Source: Flavobacteriales bacterium (GTDB taxonomy: Bacteria; Bacteroidota; Bacteroidia; Flavobacteriales; UA16). Taken from it: a stretch of 11,220 nucleotides of DNA. This document shows, piece after piece, positions 1 through 7,052 of the stretch. The stretch spans positions 1-11,220 of the forward strand of contig JAURKF010000001.1 of assembly GCA_030831885.1 (NCBI GenBank), in the 5' to 3' direction. The notes beneath the pieces are model-generated. The model made no database searches. It saw nothing but the letters and a program-made list of their open reading frames with translations, and had not been told where the DNA came from. Within the stretch, counting starts at the first letter, position 1. Each line of letters starts with the position of its first letter. The translations under genes and the position numbers were made by a program.

Positions 1-660
1 ATTGGCAGAACAGGAAGCGGTAAGAGCACTCTTGCACAATTACTGCCGCGCATGATGGATCCCACATCCGGAACAATTTCAATTGATGGCCAATCCGTCC
101 ACAAAATCTCCCTTTCTTCCTTGAGGCAAAACATTGGCTATGTGCCGCAGGAAGTGTTTCTTTTCTCAGATACAATTCGCAACAACATCACCTTTGGGCA
201 AGAAGCAGAATTACAGCAAATAACCGCTGCGGCTCAGGCTGCGGATGTTCACGAAACGATAGCAGAATTTCCAAACGGATACGAAACATTGCTAGGCGAA
301 CGCGGCATCAACCTCAGTGGCGGACAAAAACAACGGGTATCGATTGCACGCGCCATTATTAAAGATCCGGATATTCTAATTTTCGACGACTGCTTAAGTG
401 CAGTTGATACTCATACAGAGGATCGCATCATAAGGCAACTTCGTAAGGTGATGAAAGGCAAAACGAGCATCGTAATTGCTCACCGCATCTCCACCGTAAA
501 AGATGCCGATCTTATTCTTTACTTCGAACACGGTCGTATTAGCGAAAGAGGCACTCACTCGGAATTGTTGGATCTGAATGGAGCGTATGCAGCACTCTAC
601 CGCAAACAACTTCTTGAAGAATCGAATGAGGGAAGCGCGTCTTCCCCCACGAACGAATAG
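1..660 (+). CDS. ABC exporter subunit, C-terminal nucleotide-binding domain (5' partial)
   Basis: The reading frame is open from base 1, so this is the last 219 residues of a longer protein; the usual N-terminal six-helix membrane domain would lie upstream of the window. The fragment is an almost complete ATPase domain of a type IV (exporter-fold, MsbA/MdlAB-like) ABC transporter. Visible are the Walker A motif GRTGSGKST (fragment residues 2-10), the Q-loop Q50, the signature LSGGQ (105-109), Walker B ILIFDD, the D-loop SAVD and the switch His161. The residue after the Walker B Asp129 is Asp130 instead of the catalytic Glu. In heterodimeric exporters (MdlA, BmrC, TM287 type) this marks the half with the degenerate ATP site, so a partner subunit with a normal Glu is expected, probably encoded nearby upstream. 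The substrate cannot be told. The C-terminus is a short Ser/Glu-rich tail. Confidence 0.93.
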   Translation: MGRTGSGKSTLAQLLPRMMDPTSGTISIDGQSVHKISLSSLRQNIGYVPQEVFLFSDTIRNNITFGQEAELQQITAAAQAADVHETIAEFPNGYETLLGERGINLSGGQKQRVSIARAIIKDPDILIFDDCLSAVDTHTEDRIIRQLRKVMKGKTSIVIAHRISTVKDADLILYFEHGRISERGTHSELLDLNGAYAALYRKQLLEESNEGSASSPTNE

Positions 661-696
661 TATGCACGTTTGTTTCCGTATTCATAGACTCCCTTT

Positions 697-2007
697 ATGA
701 AGAATACGATTTCCATCCATTGGTTTCGCCGTGACCTTAGACTTGAAGACAACCATGCCTTGAGCCGTGCACTGCAGAGCGGCAAAAAAGTAGTTTGCGT
801 TTTTATCTTCGATAAGCTTATTCTGGATAAACTGGAGGATAAAGCAGACAAGAGGCTGACCTTTATCCATCTCACACTGCAGCACCTCAATAAGCAGCTG
901 ATTGAATTGGGAAGCAGCCTGCATACCTATTACGGAGAACCAATCAACGCGTGGCAAGGTATCATCGATGAATTTAACCCTTCAGAAGTTTATTGCAATC
1001 GGGATTATGAGCCATACGCTCAGGAACGTGATCGCGCCGTTTTTGAATTACTCCAATCACAATCTATTTACTTTCAAGGATATAAGGACCATGTTATTTT
1101 CGAAAAGAACGAAGTGGTAAAAGACGACGGACTGCCCTACACCGTGTTCACTCCCTACAGCCGCAAATGGAAATTGAAACTTACCCCATCCTCATTTGAA
1201 TCATTTGACAGCGTCCCGATACCCTCTCAGCTTTTAGAATGTGTCCCGAAAGAAATTATTCCGTTGCAAAGTATGGGGATGCAAGAATCAGCGTTCAACC
1301 TCTTTCCTACCCAATCAATTTCTGAAGAGATTATTCGCAACTATGACAAAACCCGCGACATACCGGCAATTCAGGGCACCACACGACTTAGTTTGCACTT
1401 GCGATTCGGAACGGTAAGCATCCGATCGCTTGCGAAAATCGGTCAACTCAGAAATGAGAAATGGCTCAATGAACTCATTTGGAGAGATTTCTATCAAATG
1501 ATTATTTATCACTTTCCTCATACCATTAACAAAGCTTTCAAGCCAGCCTATGATCGTATTCCATGGCGCAACAACATCGAAGAATTCAATGCCTGGTGTG
1601 AAGGCCGCACTGGTTACCCCATCGTCGATGCCGGTATGCGTGAACTTAACGAAACAGGCTTCATGCACAACCGTGTGCGCATGATTGTAGCGAGCTTTCT
1701 GACCAAACATTTACTCATCGACTGGCGTTGGGGCGAACGCTACTTTGCCTCGAAGTTGCTCGACTTCGAGCTTGCGAGCAACGTCGGTGGCTGGCAATGG
1801 GCAGCAAGCAGCGGCTGCGATGCAGCTCCATATTTCCGTGTCTTCAACCCGGCATTACAAACTGATAAATTCGATAAAGAAGCACGCTACATCCGAAGAT
1901 GGGTTGCCGAATTCGGCACACCCACCTATCCCAAACCCATCGTCGAGCATTCCTTTGCGCGTGAACGAGTATTGCGAGTGTATAAGGAAGCGCTTCAATC
2001 AGATTAA
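697..2007 (+). CDS. phrB: Deoxyribodipyrimidine photolyase (class I CPD photolyase)
   Basis: This 436-residue flavoprotein should repair UV-made cyclobutane pyrimidine dimers in DNA by light-driven electron transfer from reduced FAD. The N-terminal Rossmann-like antenna domain opens with IHWFRRDLRLEDN (about residues 7-19). The C-terminal helical FAD domain carries ELIWRDF (E259, W262; dimer-binding residues E274/W277 in E. coli), GRTGYPIVDAGMREL, HNRVRM, and LASNVGGWQWA. N362 matches E. coli N378, which contacts FAD N5 and favours a repair enzyme over a signalling cryptochrome. All three electron-chain tryptophans can be placed by eye: W290, W343 and W366. Length is normal for the family (E. 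coli 472). It starts 36 bases after the ABC transporter gene, with no visible Shine-Dalgarno sequence or clear promoter, and is followed 16 bases later by the CoA-transferase gene; the functional link between these is unclear. The second chromophore cannot be predicted. Confidence 0.96.
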   Translation: MKNTISIHWFRRDLRLEDNHALSRALQSGKKVVCVFIFDKLILDKLEDKADKRLTFIHLTLQHLNKQLIELGSSLHTYYGEPINAWQGIIDEFNPSEVYCNRDYEPYAQERDRAVFELLQSQSIYFQGYKDHVIFEKNEVVKDDGLPYTVFTPYSRKWKLKLTPSSFESFDSVPIPSQLLECVPKEIIPLQSMGMQESAFNLFPTQSISEEIIRNYDKTRDIPAIQGTTRLSLHLRFGTVSIRSLAKIGQLRNEKWLNELIWRDFYQMIIYHFPHTINKAFKPAYDRIPWRNNIEEFNAWCEGRTGYPIVDAGMRELNETGFMHNRVRMIVASFLTKHLLIDWRWGERYFASKLLDFELASNVGGWQWAASSGCDAAPYFRVFNPALQTDKFDKEARYIRRWVAEFGTPTYPKPIVEHSFARERVLRVYKEALQSD

Positions 2008-2011
2008 GTCC

Positions 2012-2019
2012 TAGATTTG
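2012..2019 (+). promoter_or_regulatory. Bacteroidota-type -7 box before the CoA-transferase gene
   Basis: TAGATTTG matches the Bacteroidota -7 consensus TAnnTTTG exactly and ends 4 bases before the ATG at 2024. No good -33 TTTG/TTG box is seen at the usual distance upstream. If active, transcription would start at or next to the ATG, giving a leaderless message. It lies between the photolyase stop and the next start, so it could be an internal promoter. Confidence 0.45.
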
Positions 2020-2023
2020 AATT

Positions 2024-3097
2024 ATGGAATCTGTTTTTCAAGGGTTGCGTGTGCTCGACCTATCGAGTGTGCTGGCAGGACCATCGGTTGCCAGCTTTTT
2101 CGCCGAATTAGGAGCAACCGTTATTAAGGTGGAAAACCCTCGCACAAAAGGCGATGTAACACGCTCTTGGAAATTACCATCCGAATCAGCCGATTCGGAG
2201 GTGAGCGCCTACTTCTCATCAGTCAATTATGGCAAGAATTATCAATGGATAGACCTCACTCAACCGGAAAATCGCCATACAATCGAGGAGCTCATTCGCT
2301 CGAGTGATGTTGTGATTGTGAATTTCAAAGAAGGCGACGACGAAAAATTCCGGCTGACCTCACGTGACATACACTCATTGCAACCCCAAGCAATTTATGC
2401 TTCGTTAAAAGGATTCCAATCAGATGCGCATCGAATAGCCTACGACGTCGTGCTGCAAGCAGAATGTGGCTTTATGTTCATGAATGGAAATGAAACCAGC
2501 GGACCGCTGAAAATGCCCGTTGCGCTCATTGACGTGATTGCTGCACATCAGCTCAAGGAAGGAATTTTATGTGCCTTGCTTCATCGTGCATCAACCGGCC
2601 AAGGGTCAACTGTGCGAACAACTCTAGAGGAATCAGCACTTTCGGCATTGGTCAATCAAGCGAGTAATTACTTAATGGAAGGACAAATTGCCCATGCAGC
2701 AGGCTCGCTGCACCCCAACATAGCACCCTATGGTGAAACCTTCCGCTGCGGTGATGGCAAGCAACTTGTGCTTGCTGTTGGAAGCGATACTCAGTTTAAG
2801 TTACTATGTGAAGTGCTACAATTGAATGAACTCATCGATGACGAGCGATTTAAATCGAATCCGCAGCGCGTCATTCATCGCAAACAACTTGCAAATCATT
2901 TAGAAGAGATTTTTTCCACGAAACAAAGAGCGGAATGGGTGGATCAACTAACTGCTATCGGCATTCCTGTTGGTGCTGTGCGATCGATTGACGAAGTACT
3001 TTCTTCCGACGTAGCGAAAAAAATGATATTAGAAGAGCAGATGGGCAATCAAGTGACTCGCAGGTTAAGCGGAGTTTCCTTTACACTGGAATTTTAA
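2024..3097 (+). CDS. CaiB/BaiF family III CoA-transferase or alpha-methylacyl-CoA racemase-like protein
   Basis: This 357-residue protein belongs to the family III CoA-transferases, which move CoA between carboxylic acids or racemise 2-methylacyl-CoAs. The N-terminus GLRVLDLSSVLAGP, the segment FFAELGATVIKVENP and the block STGQGSTVRTTLEESAL are family hallmarks. HPNIAPYGETFRCGDGK (about 227-243) is the conserved second block. Asp170, in VALIDV, lines up with the nucleophilic Asp169 of formyl-CoA transferase, so the protein is probably catalytically competent. At 357 residues it is closer in length to the racemases (about 360) than to Frc/CaiB (about 405-430), so the reaction is left open. 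The start at 2024 is supported because the motif block begins seven residues later. Its last 17 bases overlap the 3' end of the opposing transglycosylase gene. Substrate unknown. Confidence 0.9.
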   Translation: MESVFQGLRVLDLSSVLAGPSVASFFAELGATVIKVENPRTKGDVTRSWKLPSESADSEVSAYFSSVNYGKNYQWIDLTQPENRHTIEELIRSSDVVIVNFKEGDDEKFRLTSRDIHSLQPQAIYASLKGFQSDAHRIAYDVVLQAECGFMFMNGNETSGPLKMPVALIDVIAAHQLKEGILCALLHRASTGQGSTVRTTLEESALSALVNQASNYLMEGQIAHAAGSLHPNIAPYGETFRCGDGKQLVLAVGSDTQFKLLCEVLQLNELIDDERFKSNPQRVIHRKQLANHLEEIFSTKQRAEWVDQLTAIGIPVGAVRSIDEVLSSDVAKKMILEEQMGNQVTRRLSGVSFTLEF

Positions 3098-4007
3098 TCT
3101 CATACGATTTTCCGGCTGCTACTTTCAGGCTGCTCTCGCGCAGCCATGGATTGTACCATTTCAAGAGTTTGTAGGTCAGCCCATTTTCTTTGGCAAAGGA
3201 AGCCAAATCGGGAATTGTTTTATCTACGCGAACCGCTTTTACCCTTAATGGATCGTACAATTCAGCAGGACGGAATACAAAGCCATATTGATCGGCATGC
3301 GTAAATATCTCCTTCATAGCAAGAATTCTATAAACGTAGCGAGCAGTTTCCTCGTTGAGCAACAAATCCCAGTATGTACTTTGATATTGTGAATCCGTTG
3401 CTCGCTGAAGCCCAGCCATACCCATGTTGTAGGAGGCCGCTGCCATAGACCAAGAACCATATTTATCGAACGCATCTTTGAGGTAATGGCAGGCTGCATA
3501 CGTACTCTTTTCAACATCGTATCGCTCATCGACTTGAGCTGATACTTCCAGGCCATAACTTCTTCCCGTTTCGTCCATAAATTGCCAAAACCCTTTGGCA
3601 CCCGCAGGAGATGTGGCATTTGAAAGTGAACTCTCGATTACGGCCAGATACTTGAAATCATCCGGAATTTCTTGGGCCTTCAAAATTGGTTCAATAACAG
3701 GAAACCATCTATAGGCGCGCTTGATGGTTAGTAACGTATTGCTATGCCAATAGGTGTTTACAAGGAGTTCTCGATCAAGGCTCTCCCTCACATCCGGTCT
3801 TTCTAGCGGAACCTGCTCGCCGGCAAAATCCATCTGCTCGGGCAATGGCATGGCAAAAATCCGATATTCACCGTTGATGACGCTGCGGTAAGCGTCGTTC
3901 TCGGCCTTAGTGGGCCTGCCCTTATTTACGAATGCAAACAATGCAAGCACAAGTGCCGAAGACAATAGGCCAATAACAGCTGATATTAGATAAAAACGTT
4001 TTTCCAT
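3081..4007 (-). CDS. Membrane-anchored SLT-type lytic transglycosylase with LysM-like tail
   Basis: This 308-residue protein should cleave peptidoglycan glycan strands non-hydrolytically, forming 1,6-anhydroMurNAc ends, in the periplasm. Residues 5-27 form one hydrophobic segment (signal anchor). The SLT (goose-lysozyme-like) domain spans about 105-235: PDDFKYLAVIESSL with the catalytic Glu125, SPAGAKGFWQFM (133-144), the AAASYNMG block (189-196) and ETARYVYRILA (220-230). Residues about 258-308 (IPDLASFAKENGLTYKLLKWYNP, ending in YEIKIPV) read as a degenerate LysM-like peptidoglycan-binding module, as in MltD-type enzymes. It is the last gene of a minus-strand operon, starting 3 bases after the rfbC stop codon. 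That position suggests it opens the wall for polysaccharide export machinery, but this is inference. The stop lies inside the opposing CoA-transferase gene. Confidence 0.93.
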   Translation of the reverse strand: MEKRFYLISAVIGLLSSALVLALFAFVNKGRPTKAENDAYRSVINGEYRIFAMPLPEQMDFAGEQVPLERPDVRESLDRELLVNTYWHSNTLLTIKRAYRWFPVIEPILKAQEIPDDFKYLAVIESSLSNATSPAGAKGFWQFMDETGRSYGLEVSAQVDERYDVEKSTYAACHYLKDAFDKYGSWSMAAASYNMGMAGLQRATDSQYQSTYWDLLLNEETARYVYRILAMKEIFTHADQYGFVFRPAELYDPLRVKAVRVDKTIPDLASFAKENGLTYKLLKWYNPWLRESSLKVAAGKSYEIKIPV

Positions 4008-4010
4008 ATT

Positions 4011-4559
4011 TCAAAAGAATGGACTTGTGAAATCAGCGAAAGAGGAAGCCTTGGTGTCGCGCTCAGAAACAATCGGATTTCGGCAATCCCACTGAATATT
4101 GAAGTCCGGATCATTCCAACGCAAAGATTGCTCGCATGAGGGATCGTAATAGTTAGAACACTTGTATGAAAAAATTGTGTTATCCTCCATTACATGAAAC
4201 CCGTGTGCGAATCCTTCAGGAATAAATAGTTGCAATCCATTTTCTGCCGAGAGCACCTGTTTGTAGTGCTGGCCAAAGGTGGGTTCATTCCTGCGCAGGT
4301 CCACAACTACATCAAGAACACGTCCGCGGGATACTCGCACAAGTTTCGCCTGTCCTTTCGGCGGAACTTGGAAATGCATACCCCGAATGACATCTTTAAC
4401 CGAAACGCTCTCATTATCCTGCACAAAAGAAATGTTGAGCCCTGTTAAAACCCTGAATTTCGCTTCACTGAAAACTTCCTGAAAACTGCCGCGCTCATCC
4501 GTGAATCTTTGCGCTTCTATCACCAGCAAACCTTTGAATTTCGTCGGATGTATCGCCAT
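4011..4559 (-). CDS. rfbC: dTDP-4-dehydrorhamnose 3,5-epimerase
   Basis: This cupin enzyme converts dTDP-4-dehydro-6-deoxy-D-glucose to dTDP-4-dehydro-L-rhamnose, the third step of dTDP-L-rhamnose synthesis in the cytosol. With the ATG at 4559 the product is 182 residues, the normal length. Family signatures are FTDERGSFQEVF (19-30), VIRGMHFQVPP with the catalytic-base His62, GRVLDVVVDLRR, FIPEGFAHGFHV (112-123), Tyr132 in FSYKCS, and VSERD with Asp168 as the likely dyad partner. An in-frame TTG at 4583 would add eight residues and overlap the upstream gene; I prefer the ATG, because it leaves a 4-base gap after the upstream stop and fits the usual N-terminus. It sits between the polysaccharide export gene and the transglycosylase gene. 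The rfbA, rfbB and rfbD partners are not in the window. A relative making a different deoxysugar is possible. Confidence 0.94.
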   Translation of the reverse strand: MAIHPTKFKGLLVIEAQRFTDERGSFQEVFSEAKFRVLTGLNISFVQDNESVSVKDVIRGMHFQVPPKGQAKLVRVSRGRVLDVVVDLRRNEPTFGQHYKQVLSAENGLQLFIPEGFAHGFHVMEDNTIFSYKCSNYYDPSCEQSLRWNDPDFNIQWDCRNPIVSERDTKASSFADFTSPFF

Positions 4560-4563
4560 AATA

Positions 4564-5349
4564 TTATCTAGAAAAAAGTACAAAGAAGCTCAATGCTGTT
4601 GCGAATGCAGAGAGAAAGGTTAAGTAAGGACGAAACTCCTGCTGCAGCTGAGGTCCCCAGGATTTTGTAGGCTGCACATAAACAATATCACCGGACTCCA
4701 AGGACAACTTTGCATATTCAAGTCCCTCAATTGTGGACAAATCAATATGATAAACTTTTCTTTCGCCAATAGCATTTCTAACGAGTAGAATATCATCTGC
4801 CCTTCCTCCATCGCCAAGTCCGCCAGCCTTTGCAAGCCCTTCCAATAGACTGATGTTTTGACTTTTCAGTTCTAGTACTTCACCATTACCTCGTGGGCTT
4901 GGAAAGATAATTACTCGACGATTGAGCACCTTCAATTGAACATACGGGTTGTTGAATTGATATTCGTATAACCCTTCAATTTTTTTTTGTGCCTCGTTTA
5001 CAGTCAGCCCGGCTATCGATTGAGGACCAATTAGGGGAAACTCAACATTTCCCTCACTATCCACCAAATATTCCATATTGGTTTTCTGCACACCCGTGAT
5101 ATTATTCAAAGGACTCGTGGTAACCTCCAGCATCAAGGCAGCTTCATTCGTGTAAATTTCAAATGAAACCATATCATTTGGTTGAATACGATAATTAATG
5201 CTCATAGAGTCAATCACCAGATTATCGTACACAAAATCCTTGGGCCTCCTAAACATGAACTCGGAGTTTATGCCGCATGAGGCCATACAGCAAAGGGCAA
5301 AACCAAAAACTATCACACGAAAAAACGGACGCATAGTTGATTTATTCAT
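4564..5349 (-). CDS. Wza-like outer-membrane polysaccharide export lipoprotein
   Basis: This 261-residue protein is a polysaccharide biosynthesis/export (Poly_export plus SLBB) protein, the family forming octameric outer-membrane pores for capsule or exopolysaccharide. A signal peptide ends in CMASC, an imperfect lipobox, with Cys25 the likely lipidated residue. The export domain covers about 52-140 (YRIQPNDMVSFEIY, DSEGNVEFPLIG, GLTVNEAQKKI) and an SLBB beta-grasp about 146-225 (SLLEGLAKAGGL, LESGDIVYVQP). The last 20 residues (241-260) are hydrophobic, like the Wza C-terminal helix that lines the membrane pore. The product is shorter than Wza (379), having one SLBB domain, which is common in Bacteroidota. 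A second in-frame ATG (Met6, 5334) also gives a good signal peptide. I keep 5349 because the promoter-to-ATG spacing resembles two other genes here. It is the first gene of the operon with rfbC and the transglycosylase gene. Confidence 0.93.
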   Translation of the reverse strand: MNKSTMRPFFRVIVFGFALCCMASCGINSEFMFRRPKDFVYDNLVIDSMSINYRIQPNDMVSFEIYTNEAALMLEVTTSPLNNITGVQKTNMEYLVDSEGNVEFPLIGPQSIAGLTVNEAQKKIEGLYEYQFNNPYVQLKVLNRRVIIFPSPRGNGEVLELKSQNISLLEGLAKAGGLGDGGRADDILLVRNAIGERKVYHIDLSTIEGLEYAKLSLESGDIVYVQPTKSWGPQLQQEFRPYLTFLSAFATALSFFVLFSR

Positions 5350-5516
5350 ATTACAAAAATAAGATGTAAATAAGCTGCTATCGACAAGCCATAGGTTTGC
5401 AAATTATGACACCTGGGTAAGCATGCTTTTGAAGGTTTCAAGGTATGCGTAAATTGGCGGCACGCAGTCATAACTTTCGCACGATTAATCAGGGAACTAT
5501 TCCTAGTTTATTTCAA
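5350..5516. other. Divergent intergenic region between polysaccharide operon and GNAT-mltG
   Basis: These 167 bases separate two divergently read gene sets and should hold both promoters. The minus-strand -7 box is at 5354-5361. For the plus strand only a seven-of-eight match (TAACTTTC, 5471-5478) was found, and no convincing -33 box. An in-frame ATG at 5445 would extend the GNAT gene into this region, but the 24 extra residues do not resemble a GNAT N-terminus. No strong hairpin or repeat was seen. Confidence 0.4.
5354..5361 (-). promoter_or_regulatory. Bacteroidota-type -7 box of the polysaccharide operon
   Basis: On the minus strand TATTTTTG matches TAnnTTTG exactly and lies 4 bases before the ATG at 5349. 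A TTG at 5387-5385 is a candidate -33 element, but its 23-base spacing is longer than the usual 19-21. Transcription would begin at or near the start codon; if it begins a few bases inside, Met6 at 5334 would be the start used. Confidence 0.5.
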
Positions 5517-5996
5517 ATGACTCAACTACGACCCCTTGTTGGCGACGATTTCGAACTCATCTCGACCTGGGAAAACATCCCCGAACTTTGGCGTGTATCA
5601 GAGCAAATTGGGCCTTTTTCGGAGGATGAAATTTCATCGTTTATGAATCGATGCCTGGATGAGACTAATACGGAGATAGAGCGATGGATTATTGTAGCTA
5701 ATGATGAACCGGTGGGCGCTGTTGACTTATTCGATTATGATTGGTTAAATAAGAGCTGTGGAATTGGGATATTTATTACCGATCCAATAAACCGATGCAA
5801 AGGGCACGCTGCGCGAGGGTTGGAGCAAGCCCTCGACATTCTTAAAGAACGCCGATGCCGAATAGTTCGAGCAATGATATATACCGACAATCATGCAAGC
5901 ATCCGACTATTTGAGAAACTGAAATTCAAAAGAGGCGGACAGAGCTTGTTCAAAGGGAGAACTGTATTTCATTACTTTCGAGAAATCATACCATGA
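5517..5996 (+). CDS. GNAT-family N-acetyltransferase (RimJ/RimL/SpeG-like)
   Basis: This protein should transfer the acetyl group from acetyl-CoA to an amine; the substrate cannot be told. With the ATG at 5517 it has 159 residues and begins MTQLRPLVGDD, the typical first strand of RimJ/RimL-type acetyltransferases. ISTWENIPELW (15-25) resembles the family's substrate-side helix. The acetyl-CoA loop (motif A) is RCKGHA (93-98) within NRCKGHAARGLEQAL, matching R-x-x-G-x-G/A. TDNHASIRLFEKLKFKRGG (123-141) is the standard motif B region (N-x-x-S-x-x-x-[FY]-x-k-x-G-F). An upstream ATG at 5445 would add 24 residues unlike the family, so I reject it. The stop overlaps the mltG start by 4 bases (ATGA), implying translational coupling. 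Confidence 0.88.
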   Translation: MTQLRPLVGDDFELISTWENIPELWRVSEQIGPFSEDEISSFMNRCLDETNTEIERWIIVANDEPVGAVDLFDYDWLNKSCGIGIFITDPINRCKGHAARGLEQALDILKERRCRIVRAMIYTDNHASIRLFEKLKFKRGGQSLFKGRTVFHYFREIIP

Positions 5997-7009
5997 TCAG
6001 AAAATTACTTCGAGTAGGCACCATTTTTCTTTTGATTGGCAGTGTAGTCGCAATTGTTGGCTATGTGCTAATTTTTCGGACCAATAATATTCAGGTTAAT
6101 TCAGAGGAATTGTGGCTGTCGATAAAAGAATCGATCAGCACTTCTCAAATGCTACAAATCGAAAACTTAAAAATTCAGAACCAACTCACATGGCAACTTG
6201 CCTGCAGGGCCAAAAGAATCGAAACGATAAAACCCGGACGCTATAGATTCACCACGGGAATGAGCAACTCGGATATTATTCGGGAATTGAGGAGCGGCGG
6301 TAAATCAACGATTCAACTGCGCATTGATGATACCGAAAGTCTCGAAGAGCTGGCAGGTAAGCTCGGTAAATACCTACTGAACGACAGCGCCTATTTTATG
6401 AATGCCTTTGAAGATGGCGCTCTATTGCAAGCAATTGGTATTAAAAAAGAAGAACTCGCAGCAACCATACGACCTAATACATATGAGTTCTATTGGAACA
6501 TGAATGGAAAAACATTCCTCACCAGAATGAAATCGGAAAGCGATGCATTGTGGAATTCGGAACGTAAAAACAAGGCTTCTTCCATGGCTCTGAGTCCATT
6601 CGAAGTTGTTGTGCTCGCATCGATTATTAAGGCAGAGACCGCATCTGAGGAAGAAGCACCAAAAATTGCAGGACTTTATCTCAATCGGCTTCGTATTCAG
6701 ATGCCCCTGCAGTCCGATCCTACAACACTCTTTGGCCGCAAAAAATCGGCGCAGCGAGTTTACCTAAATGATTTGCAGGCAGAGTCGCCCTACAACACTT
6801 ATCTCAACAATGGCTTACCACCGAGCCCTATAAATTTTCCGGAAACCATGTACATAGATGCCGTTCTCAACGCTGAAAACCATGACTACCTATTCATGTG
6901 TGCTGAACCGGGTGGGAGTGGTCGACATACATTCTCACGAACGCTGTCCGACCATGAGATCAACAGACGCAAATACATTCAGTGGTTGGAGAAGAAAGGT
7001 ATCCGCTGA
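5993..7009 (+). CDS. mltG: Endolytic murein transglycosylase MltG (YceG-like)
   Basis: MltG is an inner-membrane enzyme that cuts nascent peptidoglycan strands and is thought to set glycan length during elongation. The 338-residue product has an N-terminal transmembrane helix (about 7-28) followed by a periplasmic YceG domain. The catalytic block reads ASIIKAETA, with Glu215 aligning to E. coli Glu218. After it come GLYLNRLRIQMPLQSDPTT, SPYNTYLNNGLPPSPI and a C-terminal block with HTFSRTLSDHEIN, all typical. Length matches the family (E. coli 340). The region between the membrane helix and the catalytic block (GRYRFTTGMSNSDIIRELRSG, read in two parts) corresponds to the LysM-like subdomain of the family. 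The start overlaps the acetyltransferase stop, and no separate promoter is needed. Confidence 0.95.
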   Translation: MIRKLLRVGTIFLLIGSVVAIVGYVLIFRTNNIQVNSEELWLSIKESISTSQMLQIENLKIQNQLTWQLACRAKRIETIKPGRYRFTTGMSNSDIIRELRSGGKSTIQLRIDDTESLEELAGKLGKYLLNDSAYFMNAFEDGALLQAIGIKKEELAATIRPNTYEFYWNMNGKTFLTRMKSESDALWNSERKNKASSMALSPFEVVVLASIIKAETASEEEAPKIAGLYLNRLRIQMPLQSDPTTLFGRKKSAQRVYLNDLQAESPYNTYLNNGLPPSPINFPETMYIDAVLNAENHDYLFMCAEPGGSGRHTFSRTLSDHEINRRKYIQWLEKKGIR

Positions 7010-7038
7010 TTAGTTATCAACAAAATTAACGTTTTGAT

Positions 7039-7046
7039 TATCTTTG
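7039..7046 (+). promoter_or_regulatory. Bacteroidota-type -7 box of the hybrid kinase gene
   Basis: TATCTTTG matches TAnnTTTG exactly and ends 6 bases before the ATG at 7053, so the message would be leaderless or nearly so. It lies in the 43-base gap after the mltG stop. I see no good -33 element; a TTTTG at 7032-7036 is far too close. The kinase gene is therefore probably its own transcription unit. Confidence 0.5.
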
Positions 7047-7052
7047 TAGTGC

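Noticed and set aside
1315..1710. Long minus-strand open frame inside the photolyase gene, and similar frames inside the kinase and transglycosylase genes
   Set aside because: All lie fully within well-supported genes, have no recognisable motifs or promoters and look like shadow frames.
1749..1781. Inverted repeats within the photolyase gene (CTCGAAGT...ACTTCGAG, and TTGCTCG...CGAGCAA)
   Set aside because: They lie in the conserved KLLDFELASN coding stretch, in mid-gene, and have no T run; most likely a by-product of codon choice.
4560..4583. TTG start for rfbC at 4583
   Set aside because: It would add eight non-family residues and overlap the upstream gene; the ATG at 4559 gives the usual 182-residue enzyme.
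5445..5516. Upstream ATG for the GNAT gene
   Set aside because: The 24 extra residues do not look like a GNAT N-terminus, whereas MTQLRPL at 5517 does. A longer form cannot be fully excluded.
7032..7036. TTTTG as the -33 element of the kinase promoter
   Set aside because: It is only 2 bases from the -7 box, against an expected spacing of about 19-21.
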